The notes: generated by a model not told the origin, from the letters alone. A stretch of DNA of 6,366 bases from an uncultured Ruminococcus sp. (GCA_937880065.1 CALFMA010000096.1:1-6366), one strand, 5' to 3'. Shown: positions 1-6,267, counted from the first letter of the stretch. Translations and numbers: made by a program.

Positions 1-51
1 AAAATTTATCCTGATTACGAAAAGTATGACAGGATTCTGAATGGAAAATAG
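1..51 (+). CDS. C-terminal tail of an unidentified upstream gene (partial)
   Basis: An open frame runs from the first base to a TAG at 49-51 and encodes 16 residues (KIYPDYEKYDRILNGK). The tail is charged and helical-looking. The next gene has its own ribosome binding site just after this stop, with 17 nt between the stop and the next ATG, which is the spacing expected inside an operon. Too little protein is left to name a family. The call rests on frame, stop placement and spacing only. Confidence 0.5.
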   Translation, partial: KIYPDYEKYDRILNGK

Positions 52-68
52 TAATCCGGAGGTAAAAT

Positions 69-788
69 ATGTCACAGAATGTAATGATAACAGGAGCAGG
101 AAAAGCGGTAGGGCTTGGTTTTAATATGGTTCTCCGCTATCTTGAAGCAGGGGATAACGTAGTGGCAACAGTAAGAAAGCCCTGTGCAGAACTTGAAGAA
201 TTAAAAATAAAGTACGGAAATAAGCTGACAATACTTACTATGGATATAGGAAGTACGCAGTCTGTACAGACAGCAGCGGAGGAACTTTCAAATAAACTAT
301 CTCATCTTGATTTGTTGATAAATAACGCAGTTTCAGTATCTTCTGACTGCGATAAGGGATTTTTTGACGCATATCTTGATTATATTGCCAAAACAGTTGA
401 CATTACAGCAGTAGGAGCAATGCGAGTTATAAAAGCCTTTTATCCATTGCTTAAAAAGAGTGAAATGACAGCGTTGATTATGAATATATCATCGGAAGCA
501 GGCAGTATATCAAAGTGTTATCGTACAAATCTCATTGATTACGGAATGGCAAAAGCTGCGTTGAATATGGCGACTATGAACCTCGTAAATACTTTTAAGG
601 GCGATAAATCAATCAATATCTTCTGTGTTCATCCCGGTTGGATTCGTACTGACGGAAAGCCAGATAATCCTGCTCCGTTATCCTCCTATGAGGCAGCTGA
701 AATATTGAGATTGCTGTTTGAAAAGAAACGTAACGATTTTAACGGGCATAGATTTATTACAAATCTTGATGAGGATTATCCGTTCTAA
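69..788 (+). CDS. Short-chain dehydrogenase/reductase (SDR family oxidoreductase)
   Basis: This is a 239-aa cytoplasmic NAD(P)-dependent oxidoreductase with a Rossmann fold, close to the usual length of about 250 for classical SDRs. The N-terminal cofactor loop is TGAGKAVGLG (residues 8-17). An acidic D59 follows beta-strand 3, and NNA at 85-87 is the conserved NNAG motif with Val in place of Gly. The catalytic Ser lies in NISSEAG (S141/S142), the Tyr-Lys pair is Y158 and K162 (YGMAK), and the post-catalytic loop is HPGWIRTD (188-195). That HPGW.(K/R)T form and the short C-terminus resemble the CsgA/sniffer-like subgroup, a weak inference. The substrate cannot be told. The start is supported by GGAGGT about 6 nt upstream of the ATG. 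The close spacing to the preceding stop suggests cotranscription with the upstream gene. Confidence 0.93.
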   Translation: MSQNVMITGAGKAVGLGFNMVLRYLEAGDNVVATVRKPCAELEELKIKYGNKLTILTMDIGSTQSVQTAAEELSNKLSHLDLLINNAVSVSSDCDKGFFDAYLDYIAKTVDITAVGAMRVIKAFYPLLKKSEMTALIMNISSEAGSISKCYRTNLIDYGMAKAALNMATMNLVNTFKGDKSINIFCVHPGWIRTDGKPDNPAPLSSYEAAEILRLLFEKKRNDFNGHRFITNLDEDYPF

Positions 789-831
789 AGCGATTTGTGC
801 ATAGATCAGAGCGTATAAATAAGGAGAAGTA

Positions 832-1053
832 ATGAAAACAAAGCCTAACGATTTGAAAAAACGTACTGTTTCACTCAGAAAAAGGCTATCTCCTGAACTT
901 GAAAAGATAATTATAGCGTTGGAACTTGCCGAAGCGGCAGATGATCCTACATGGGCTGAGTTGGCTGTTTTAGTTCTGAACGATATGAAATATCTTGATT
1001 CAGCAGAGGGGCAAAAGCTGAAAAAACGTATCAGATTGGAGATGAAATCATGA
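832..1053 (+). CDS. Small hypothetical protein, coupled to the downstream 413-aa gene
   Basis: This 73-aa protein belongs to no family I recognise. It has a basic N-terminus (KKRTVSLRKR), a central acidic and hydrophobic stretch (residues ~17-53, EKIIIALELAEAADDPTW then AELAVLVLNDM) and a basic C-terminal helix (KLKKRIRLEMK). There is no signal peptide or cysteine pair. AAGGAG at 821-826 sits about 5 nt before the ATG. Its TGA overlaps the ATG of the next gene (ATGA at 1050-1053), so the two are probably translated together and may work together. The gap to the SDR is 43 nt with no terminator, so read-through from the SDR is likely. A small binding partner or chaperone for the next protein is a guess from the overlap only. 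Confidence 0.75.
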   Translation: MKTKPNDLKKRTVSLRKRLSPELEKIIIALELAEAADDPTWAELAVLVLNDMKYLDSAEGQKLKKRIRLEMKS

Positions 1054-2291
1054 CTCCTGAAGAAGAACTGTTTCTTTTTCAGCGTATATCGCAAATGGCA
1101 GATAAATATATTCCGACAAAAAAGTTGTTGAGTATACACGGAATTACTTTTCAGCAAGCACTTTCCGAAGCTGAAAAGTGGCGGAGTAATTTCTATAATC
1201 TTCTTGATAAGTATAATATTTGCGGAAATAATCTGTTTTCAATTTGCATTGATGTTATAGAATTAATTGAGAAATATCCTGAAAATAACGATATACAGCG
1301 GATTTATTGTATGCTTATTACCGATACGGGATTATTGTTCCCAAGAGGAAAACGAGGAAAGGAAATAACTGTCCGCAATTATCTTCGTCAGAAGGAAAAT
1401 ACTGAAAAGCTTTTGCAAGCAATAGCAGATGATAAAGCATTAAAAAATCAGCTGAAAATTCTTAGGAGTAAAGCAAAATTAAAGCCTGAAATTGTTAAAA
1501 GTGATGATGAAGAAAATGCTGTGTACGAAATGACTTTACAGCATCAGCAGCTGAAAGTAGGGGAGGGCAACACCATATATATGGACAATGTATCTGCTTT
1601 TGTTCAGCAGATAAACGGAAATCCATATATGAAAAAAGTGAAGCCGTATTTGCTGTTTTCAGTTCTGTTCCGTAAAAGCGGTTACTTAATGAAAAGGACT
1701 GCATATCAGGCTAATATTGAAAATCTTTTTGAATGTGTGAATTATAGCATTGAAAAGGATAATGGCAAGAATTTCAGCGATTATGGATACGGTGTTGAAT
1801 TGTATGAACATCTCAGACGATTTTATATGGAAGATAAAACAGTAGATGTTCCGCTTTCAGATTATTGTTTTGCAAATATTACAAATCTCAGCGACTGGTA
1901 TTATAGGTTTTGTGAACCAAATGAGGAAGTTCCTATGACGCTTCTGAGAAAAATATCAGAATTTAAAGCACCAATGTTTCCAATGATTTTGACTGATGAA
2001 ATATATCAGGGATTTGATATTGACGAGTTTGAGATGAAATATCCTGTGTTGGCAAGAAAAATACAAAAAGAAATTCAAGTAGATAATAAATTGATACGGG
2101 ATTTTTCAACTGCTATATATAATAATGACGATGTAAGTAGAAATATAGTCCAGCCTTGCGAGAATGTGGATGCCTATAAGTTCTGTGATAAGAAAACTGC
2201 TTATAAAGCCGTTGAAATCCTCTTATATTGTGAAGTTGAAAATAGGCTTACTGATGAACTTATTTTTGTTGCTGAAAATTGGATTAAATGA
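1050..2291 (+). CDS. Hypothetical protein, 413 aa, family not recognised
   Basis: No domain is recognised. The protein looks soluble and mostly helical. Residues ~95-160 are rich in Lys/Glu/Arg and end in an acidic linker (KSDDEENA). The rest has many aromatic residues, for example NLSDWYYRFCEPNEEVPM and the YGYGVELYEHLRRFYMEDK region. There is no clear membrane segment, P-loop, helix-turn-helix, nuclease or protease signature, and the cysteines are scattered rather than paired as for zinc. The ATG overlaps the stop of the 73-aa gene, and a GGAG at 1038-1041 lies 8 nt upstream, so both coupling and its own initiation are possible. A strong terminator follows directly, marking the end of this transcription unit. 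Coding is supported by length, start signals and lack of competing frames. Confidence 0.8.
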   Translation: MTPEEELFLFQRISQMADKYIPTKKLLSIHGITFQQALSEAEKWRSNFYNLLDKYNICGNNLFSICIDVIELIEKYPENNDIQRIYCMLITDTGLLFPRGKRGKEITVRNYLRQKENTEKLLQAIADDKALKNQLKILRSKAKLKPEIVKSDDEENAVYEMTLQHQQLKVGEGNTIYMDNVSAFVQQINGNPYMKKVKPYLLFSVLFRKSGYLMKRTAYQANIENLFECVNYSIEKDNGKNFSDYGYGVELYEHLRRFYMEDKTVDVPLSDYCFANITNLSDWYYRFCEPNEEVPMTLLRKISEFKAPMFPMILTDEIYQGFDIDEFEMKYPVLARKIQKEIQVDNKLIRDFSTAIYNNDDVSRNIVQPCENVDAYKFCDKKTAYKAVEILLYCEVENRLTDELIFVAENWIK

Positions 2292-2295
2292 AACG

Positions 2296-2326
2296 AGCGT
2301 GTACTGCAATGCGGTACACGCTTTTT
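2296..2326 (+). terminator. Rho-independent terminator after the 413-aa gene
   Basis: The arms AGCGTGTAC (2296-2304) and GTACACGCT (2314-2322) pair perfectly over 9 bp. The pairing can continue inward through a T-G wobble and two GC pairs to a 3-nt loop. A run of five T (2322-2326) follows. It begins 5 nt after the stop of the 413-aa gene and closes that transcription unit. Confidence 0.88.
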
Positions 2327-2398
2327 GTCAATATAAACGAATTCCTAAAAAATAAATTTTCTTCGGAATTAATTCGGATATTACTTTTTATCTGTATG

Positions 2399-2407
2399 TG
2401 GTAAAAT
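2399..2407 (+). promoter_or_regulatory. Possible extended -10 promoter for the 80-aa gene
   Basis: TGGTAAAAT matches an extended -10 (TGn then TAAAAT at 2402-2407), about 32 nt before the ATG at 2439. No good -35 lies at the right distance, which an extended -10 can tolerate. Just upstream, TTCGGA occurs at 2362-2367 and 2373-2378, 11 bp apart, around the 10-bp palindrome GAATTAATTC (2366-2375), which could be a regulator site. The gene needs its own promoter because a terminator separates it from the unit before. Confidence 0.4.
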
Positions 2408-2438
2408 TAAGTGAATATATATTCGGAGGTGTCAGAAA

Positions 2439-2681
2439 ATGACAGAGCAGGAATTTATAAAAAAGTACTTTGAAAGATTTAATATGACGGAACTTCTTTA
2501 TGATTTTGACAGCGGATCGCTTGCAATTAAACTAAGACGATCAGGATTGGGGCATATAGCTGATAAAATAGAGAAAATTCCCCATAACGCTAAAGCTTTG
2601 TGTGAGATTTATAGGATTTTCGGTTTAAATCCTGAATATACCGAGGAAGAAATACGACAGCAGTTTAATCTTCAGAAATAG
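2439..2681 (+). CDS. Small hypothetical protein, 80 aa
   Basis: I do not recognise a family. The protein looks helical: a first helix MTEQEFIKKYFERFNMTELL, a short turn (DFDSGSLAI), a basic stretch (KLRRSGLGHIADKIEKI), and a final acidic and amphipathic part (EYTEEEIRQQFNLQK). There are no membrane segments and a single Cys. A strong GGAGGT (2425-2430) lies 8 nt before the ATG. It is monocistronic by layout, since a terminator lies upstream and the XRE gene runs toward it from the right. Its last 17 nt overlap the 3' end of that gene on the other strand. A link to the repressor or the operon beyond it is possible from position only. Confidence 0.7.
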   Translation: MTEQEFIKKYFERFNMTELLYDFDSGSLAIKLRRSGLGHIADKIEKIPHNAKALCEIYRIFGLNPEYTEEEIRQQFNLQK

Positions 2682-3003
2682 CTGTGATAAATGCATTCAC
2701 AATGGTAAGAAGTTCTTTTCGTGATTTTTCAGGACATTTACGACAGAGAAGTTCAAGCATATTCAATTCTACTGAATTGCCTGCTCCGCTTTCTCCGAAA
2801 AGAATATAATCTGTAGGGAGATTGAGCAGATCGGACAGCTTTGCGAGAGTCTGAATTGATACACCTTTTACGCCTAACTCAATATCAGAGCAGAACTTGG
2901 TTGAAACATCAAGTTTTTCTGCAAGCTGTTCTCTGGTATACCCTAAAAGTTCTCTTTGGGCTCTTATTCTCATACCCATATCTTTATAATCAAGATTATT
3001 CAT
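2665..3003 (-). CDS. XRE-family helix-turn-helix transcriptional regulator
   Basis: This is a 112-aa DNA-binding protein with a Cro/C1-type HTH at residues ~12-69. RIRAQRELLGYTREQLAEK gives helices 1-2, STKFCSDIELG is the recognition-helix region, and SIQTLAKLSDLLNLPTDYILFG completes the fold. The C-terminal part (residues ~78-110, MLELLCRKCPEKSRKELLTIV and on) is the helical tail often seen on small Firmicutes XRE repressors, probably for dimerisation. I chose the ATG at 3003: AGGAGG lies 11 nt before it, while the in-frame TTG at 3030 has no ribosome binding site and lies at or before the likely transcription start. The gene is divergent from the 3188-6252 operon and shares its control region, so it most likely represses that operon and itself. 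Its inducer is unknown. Confidence 0.92.
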   Translation of the reverse strand: MNNLDYKDMGMRIRAQRELLGYTREQLAEKLDVSTKFCSDIELGVKGVSIQTLAKLSDLLNLPTDYILFGESGAGNSVELNMLELLCRKCPEKSRKELLTIVNAFITAISED

Positions 3004-3014
3004 ATCATCGGAAT

Positions 3015-3020
3015 CCTCCT
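3015..3020 (-). promoter_or_regulatory. Ribosome binding site of the XRE gene (fixes its start)
   Basis: AGGAGG on the minus strand lies 11 nt before ATG 3003. Spacing is a little long, but no better pair exists, and the motif falls inside the longer TTG-initiated reading, which argues against that longer start. Confidence 0.7.
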
Positions 3021-3033
3021 GTTTTTTCAATAT

Positions 3034-3061
3034 ATATTATTATTGTACAGGAAAATGTAAA
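3034..3061 (-). promoter_or_regulatory. Likely promoter of the XRE regulator
   Basis: On the minus strand TTTACA (3061-3056) is followed after 16 nt by TAATAT (3039-3034). The -35 is close to consensus and the -10 is moderate. This would start transcription near 3027, giving a short leader that contains AGGAGG and the ATG at 3003. A second -10-like TACAAT (3047-3042) has no good -35. Confidence 0.45.
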
Positions 3062-3072
3062 AAAACAAAATT

Positions 3073-3085
3073 AACCGCAAGGGTT
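3073..3085. promoter_or_regulatory. Candidate operator between the divergent promoters
   Basis: AACC-GCAAG-GGTT is a 4+4 bp inverted repeat with a 5-nt spacer. It lies between the leftward -35 (3056-3061) and the rightward -35 (3084-3089) and overlaps the first two bases of the latter. Position suits an XRE dimer controlling both promoters. The arms are short, so chance is possible. Confidence 0.35.
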
Positions 3086-3112
3086 GACAAAATATAACTT
3101 TTAGTGTATAAT
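3084..3112 (+). promoter_or_regulatory. Consensus sigma-A promoter of the three-gene operon
   Basis: TTGACA (3084-3089) and TATAAT (3107-3112) are exact consensus hexamers with the optimal 17-nt spacer. Transcription should begin near 3119, leaving a leader of about 70 nt before ATG 3188. A promoter this strong, in front of genes facing a divergent repressor, suggests the operon is normally held off by the XRE protein and released on a signal. Confidence 0.9.
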
Positions 3113-3132
3113 ATGATTGTTGATAGTGTATA
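3102..3132 (+). repeat. 9-bp direct repeat TAGTGTATA, period 22 bp, at the operon promoter
   Basis: TAGTGTATA occurs at 3102-3110, overlapping the -10, and again at 3124-3132, just after the expected transcription start. The 22-bp period is about two helical turns, placing both copies on the same DNA face. This is consistent with repressor sites, although AT-rich sequence raises the chance of coincidence. Confidence 0.45.
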
Positions 3133-3187
3133 TAATGTTGCTTGAATTTTTGATGTTATTTAATACATTGGCAGAGAAGGTGAATAT

Positions 3188-4495
3188 ATGAATGAATATG
3201 ATGACGTATATAATTTTGACAAAGATGATTTGGAACTCTTAACAGATGTAGTGTGTAAAACAGAAGTAAAAGCATCTGAATCACTCGGTATAACATCGGA
3301 GTATACTGGAAATCGTCAGGAACTTTGGGACTCGACAAAATCAAAGAATGATTATAGAGATTCCGTATTTGGTGATAAAAAAACAATAATAGATGATGAT
3401 AATAATATCCTTCATAAAAGTCACTCAGCTGCTAAGAAAAAATATCATCAAAAAAATGCTTCAGGAGAAAATATTTCTGTTGAATGGGCAAAACACGCTG
3501 CAGAAGTTGACCATAGGGTTTCACTTGAGTCATTACATAAACGTGCAAAACTTAATCCATTTTTAACTGATAATGATCTTAAAGAAGTTGCTAATTGCCC
3601 GGAAAATTATCAGATTCTTTCCAAAAGTGAAAATGCTTCAAAAGGTGCGATTAATTCAGCGGATTTAAAAACACATGCTGCTCTTCATAATAAATTTGCA
3701 AAAAAGACAGTTAATAATGTTTCTTCGGAATTGGCTGAAGGTGCAACTGATAATTTGAAGAATGCTTCCATATCTATAATTGTAGAAAGTCTAAATAAAT
3801 TACTGATCGAAAATGAAAGTATAGAAGACACTTTAAAGTATGCAGGCAAATCGGTTGTAAATACTGCTATAGTAGGAGGAACTCAAAGATTATTAGTTGA
3901 TACAGCTAAAACTATTTTTGTAAATAGTGGGAATGAAGTATTAAACAATATTGTTCAAATGAATGCAGTTGGACAATGTGTTGTTCTTGCTTCTGCAATT
4001 GGAAAATCAGCTTATAGATATCTTAATGGTGAGATAACAACTGAGCAGTTAGCAGATGAGATACTACTAAATGGTTCTATAATCGGTATATCAACAATTA
4101 TAGGAGCTGCAATACCGATACCGCTTTTAACACCAATAATAACATGTGTCGCTGTACATGTAATGGGAATATGTCATCAAACAATGATTCATTTAAATGA
4201 TTACAAGAAAAAAGAAAACATAATAAAAAATTTGGAACAAGAAGCATTATCAGAAATAAAAACACAGCGTAAGCGATTTAATGAATTAGTGACTGAAGTG
4301 TTAGATGAATGGGATACAACTGTTAGAAATGGAATGGATGAGATTTTTTCAAATGCTATTGATGAAAACTTTAATTTTGAAAATATAATCAATGGGTTAG
4401 ATAAAATATTGTCTTTATTTGGCGAAAGTTCAAAGTTCCATTCAATTGAAGAATGGGAATCACAGCTTGATATTCCTTTGGAATTGACTATATAG
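3188..4495 (+). CDS. HNH-type nuclease-like protein with C-terminal membrane segment
   Basis: This 435-aa protein is first in the operon. Residues ~100-155 fit an HNH (beta-beta-alpha metal) nuclease pattern without zinc-knuckle cysteines: VDHRVSLESLH with D108-H109, then an ordered stretch to PENYQILS (N140), then SENASKG (N149, K152). Here D108/H109, N140 and N149 would be the metal and catalytic positions. The ~95 residues before it are polar and acidic (DDVYNFDKDDLELL; IIDDDNN). Residues ~185-290 are amphipathic helices. Residues ~293-330 form a glycine- and proline-rich hydrophobic segment (SIIGISTIIGAAIPIPLL, then TPIITCVAVHVMGIC), likely one long or two short membrane passes broken at PIP (310-312). 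A charged helical tail follows. AAGGTG (3177-3182) lies 5 nt before the ATG. The HNH call is from motif spacing alone, and nuclease activity and membrane insertion are inferences. Confidence 0.85.
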   Translation: MNEYDDVYNFDKDDLELLTDVVCKTEVKASESLGITSEYTGNRQELWDSTKSKNDYRDSVFGDKKTIIDDDNNILHKSHSAAKKKYHQKNASGENISVEWAKHAAEVDHRVSLESLHKRAKLNPFLTDNDLKEVANCPENYQILSKSENASKGAINSADLKTHAALHNKFAKKTVNNVSSELAEGATDNLKNASISIIVESLNKLLIENESIEDTLKYAGKSVVNTAIVGGTQRLLVDTAKTIFVNSGNEVLNNIVQMNAVGQCVVLASAIGKSAYRYLNGEITTEQLADEILLNGSIIGISTIIGAAIPIPLLTPIITCVAVHVMGICHQTMIHLNDYKKKENIIKNLEQEALSEIKTQRKRFNELVTEVLDEWDTTVRNGMDEIFSNAIDENFNFENIINGLDKILSLFGESSKFHSIEEWESQLDIPLELTI

Positions 4496-4501
4496 AGGAG
4501 G
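4496..4501 (+). promoter_or_regulatory. Strong ribosome binding site of the second operon gene
   Basis: AGGAGG lies 7 nt before ATG 4509 and begins at the base just after the stop of the first gene. The near-perfect match suggests the second product is made in quantity. Confidence 0.85.
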
Positions 4502-4508
4502 TAGCGGT

Positions 4509-5309
4509 ATGCTGATAGAATTAGTAGCAATTTCAGCAGCGATATATAAGGGTAACAAGTCTTTGGAAATGGATGAGCAAGCGTCAAAAAAATATAGCAA
4601 GGCATTTACAAGGGAGAGTGAAGCAAGACAACTTATTTCAAAAAAAAGAAATTTAGCTGATAAAAGACTTGAAAATGTAGCCAAAAAGAAACGTGCAATC
4701 ATAAATTCAAGCCTTCCATTATTCGTAGAGATCTATAGTCAAATTCAAAAAGTGAATATTCACATAAGAAATGAGACGTATGATATGATAAAATACAATG
4801 ATGCAGAATGGAGCCATACGCTTCAATCTGTAAGTTTGGTAACAAAGAAGGAATTTACCAATCAGGAATTAATTGTTGGAATCCTTTTCAAATCTTTTTC
4901 TGGTATGATGGTTGAAGATTCAAAAAGAAATCTTTCAGCAGCAAATAGTCAAGTTAGGGCAGCTAATGTTCTATATGCTCAGGCTCAATCAATTTCTGAT
5001 ATTTATGATGCAATAATTGAACGGGCTGATAGAATCTCGGCATTACTGATGAGTATGAATGTTATGTTTGTAGGAGTGCTTTCGGAGACACAGAAAATTA
5101 TCATGCAAAATGGAACAAATGTGAAAAAATATACCGAAAAAGAAAAGTCAACACTTGTTCTGTGCGTTAATTTTGCTGTTGCAATAACAAATCTACTTAA
5201 TATTCCAATATTGGATAATAATGGTGAAATTGCTGAATCAGCAATTCAAATGATACAAACTGGCGAAGAATATCTTGCCAGAATGAATAAAATAATAAAT
5301 GAAATATGA
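4509..5309 (+). CDS. Helical coiled-coil protein of unknown family, 266 aa
   Basis: No known domain is recognised. A short hydrophobic N-terminus (LIELVAISAAIY, residues 2-13) leads into a highly charged helix (residues ~18-64, with KKYSKAFTRESEARQLISKK in its centre) that looks like a coiled coil. A second long Ala/Gln-rich helical region spans ~137-175 (ANSQVRAANVLYAQAQSISD). Two hydrophobic stretches follow: ~177-191 (SALLMSMNVMFVGVL) and ~214-235 (STLVLCVNFAVAITNLLNIP). The N-terminal stretch is too short for a confident membrane anchor. Long amphipathic helices with hydrophobic patches recall membrane-acting helical proteins, but this is only a resemblance. It lies 13 nt after gene 1 and 10 nt before gene 3, so all three are surely cotranscribed and probably act together. 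Its coding status is strong and its function is unknown. Confidence 0.85.
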   Translation: MLIELVAISAAIYKGNKSLEMDEQASKKYSKAFTRESEARQLISKKRNLADKRLENVAKKKRAIINSSLPLFVEIYSQIQKVNIHIRNETYDMIKYNDAEWSHTLQSVSLVTKKEFTNQELIVGILFKSFSGMMVEDSKRNLSAANSQVRAANVLYAQAQSISDIYDAIIERADRISALLMSMNVMFVGVLSETQKIIMQNGTNVKKYTEKEKSTLVLCVNFAVAITNLLNIPILDNNGEIAESAIQMIQTGEEYLARMNKIINEI

Positions 5310-5313
5310 GGTG
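5308..5313 (+). promoter_or_regulatory. Ribosome binding site that fixes the start of the ferredoxin-like gene
   Basis: GAGGTG overlaps the TGA stop of gene 2 and lies 6 nt before ATG 5320. The in-frame ATG at 5299, inside gene 2, has no comparable site and would add seven residues not needed by the ferredoxin fold. Confidence 0.75.
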
Positions 5314-5319
5314 TTTAAA

Positions 5320-6252
5320 ATGAGAAAAATCTCAATAACTGAAAAATGTAATCATTGCGGAATTTGTGTAGTAAAATGTCCTGAATATTTTTCTGAAACA
5401 GATGATGGTGATGTGTGTCTTACAGTTACTAATGTGAATGAAACGACAGAGCTTAAAAATGCAATTGAAGCATGTCCTATAAAAGCAATTCAACTTGGTG
5501 AAGAAATAGATAGTAAACAGAATATTATGGACTATATGAATCTGCTTGAAAAAATGAGGGATGGACTTTCAGTAAAAAAAGAAGATATTGAATTTCACGA
5601 GGGATATTGTATGCCTGTTGATGTACCGCATGCAGGAATAAGCGGGTATGATTACAAAAGTTCTTCTCAAGCTGAAAGGGCAGGTTATGATGCTTTTGTG
5701 CGCAGATCATATTCTCAGATTGATAACTTGATTCTTGAAAGAATAACATTATATCGAATTAATGTCATTAAACCATATTATACTACAGATAGTGATAGTG
5801 TTTATGCAAAGAATAATAAAAAAATATCAGACATACTTAAAGCTATATCTGTAACGATTTCAAATACCAAAGTTTCTTCTGACTTTTGCAATGTTGATGT
5901 ATTTCCGGATACAAATAATGTTGTTTGGAAAATGCTTAATCGTGGTGAGGTAATTAGTAACAATTTTATTGGTAAAGTGAAAAGTGAATTTAGTTATGGT
6001 GCGTCTGAGTATAAAGTTTACATAGATTATGATGATACTGAAGACTATCGCGGAAAGGATATGTATTGCTATAAAGCTGGTGAAGCATCTACAGAGCTTG
6101 GAAAAGATTTAGGAAATGCGTTGAAATGGGCAAAAGGTTCTATAGAAAGTGGTGCCCTTGATTATGTTAAATGCTTGATTGATATGTATAATAGAAATCT
6201 TAATAATTTTTTAGATCAGAAAATTGCTGAGTTGAAATCTCTTGGATTGTAA
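5320..6252 (+). CDS. Ferredoxin-like [4Fe-4S] domain fused to an unknown C-terminal domain
   Basis: The product is 310 aa from ATG 5320. Residues 1-60 form a single-cluster ferredoxin domain. CNHCGICVVKCP gives C10, C13, C16 and C20 (Cx2Cx2Cx3CP), and EACPIKAI gives C52 before the usual Pro. In single-cluster bacterial ferredoxins the first three Cys and the distant Cys bind one [4Fe-4S] cluster, so C10/C13/C16/C52 are the likely ligands and C20 is extra. C33 lies between. The acidic surface and the TDDGDVCLTV strand fit the fold. Residues ~70-310 form a domain I do not recognise: a helix (~68-85), a Tyr- and Gly-rich stretch around GYCMPVDVPHAGISGYDY (~97-114), mixed helices and strands, and a final helix (NLNNFLDQKIAEL). 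No signal peptide or membrane segment is seen. It is the last gene of the operon and a terminator follows. An electron-transfer or redox-sensing subunit is a plausible role, but its partner is unknown. Confidence 0.88.
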   Translation: MRKISITEKCNHCGICVVKCPEYFSETDDGDVCLTVTNVNETTELKNAIEACPIKAIQLGEEIDSKQNIMDYMNLLEKMRDGLSVKKEDIEFHEGYCMPVDVPHAGISGYDYKSSSQAERAGYDAFVRRSYSQIDNLILERITLYRINVIKPYYTTDSDSVYAKNNKKISDILKAISVTISNTKVSSDFCNVDVFPDTNNVVWKMLNRGEVISNNFIGKVKSEFSYGASEYKVYIDYDDTEDYRGKDMYCYKAGEASTELGKDLGNALKWAKGSIESGALDYVKCLIDMYNRNLNNFLDQKIAELKSLGL

Positions 6253-6267
6253 TAATGAAATATATGA

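Noticed and set aside
678..1157. Minus-strand open frame of 159 codons across the SDR end and the 73-aa gene
   Set aside because: It lies opposite three frames with good starts, has a Ser/Phe-rich sequence typical of antisense translation, and shows no recognisable domain.
2164..2355. Plus-strand 63-codon frame running past the 413-aa gene
   Set aside because: It is inside the 413-aa gene in another frame, has no ribosome binding site of its own and runs through the terminator hairpin.
2439..3003. Toxin-antitoxin pair made of the 80-aa gene and the XRE gene
   Set aside because: Such pairs are normally codirectional in one operon; these genes converge on opposite strands and the 80-aa protein shows no toxin motif.
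3004..3030. Longer XRE product starting at TTG 3030
   Set aside because: No ribosome binding site precedes the TTG, it lies at or before the likely transcription start, and the AGGAGG inside this stretch fits the ATG at 3003.
2841..3074. Plus-strand 77-codon frame opposite the XRE gene
   Set aside because: It is antisense to a clear HTH gene, lacks a ribosome binding site and crosses the divergent promoter region.
3131..3136. Second TATAAT hexamer downstream of the operon promoter
   Set aside because: No -35-like hexamer lies 16-18 nt upstream. It is better explained by the TAGTGTATA repeat and AT-rich leader.
3119..3187. Riboswitch or structured leader before the HNH-like gene
   Set aside because: The ~70-nt leader is AT-rich with no convincing stem, terminator or known aptamer pattern.
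4201..4702. Two overlapping minus-strand open frames opposite the junction of operon genes 1 and 2
   Set aside because: They arise opposite AT-rich helical coding sequence, are low-complexity Ser/Leu/Phe-rich, and conflict with the well-supported plus-strand genes.
5299..5319. Earlier ATG for the ferredoxin-like gene
   Set aside because: It lies inside gene 2 without a ribosome binding site; GAGGTG at 5308-5313 fits ATG 5320 at normal spacing.
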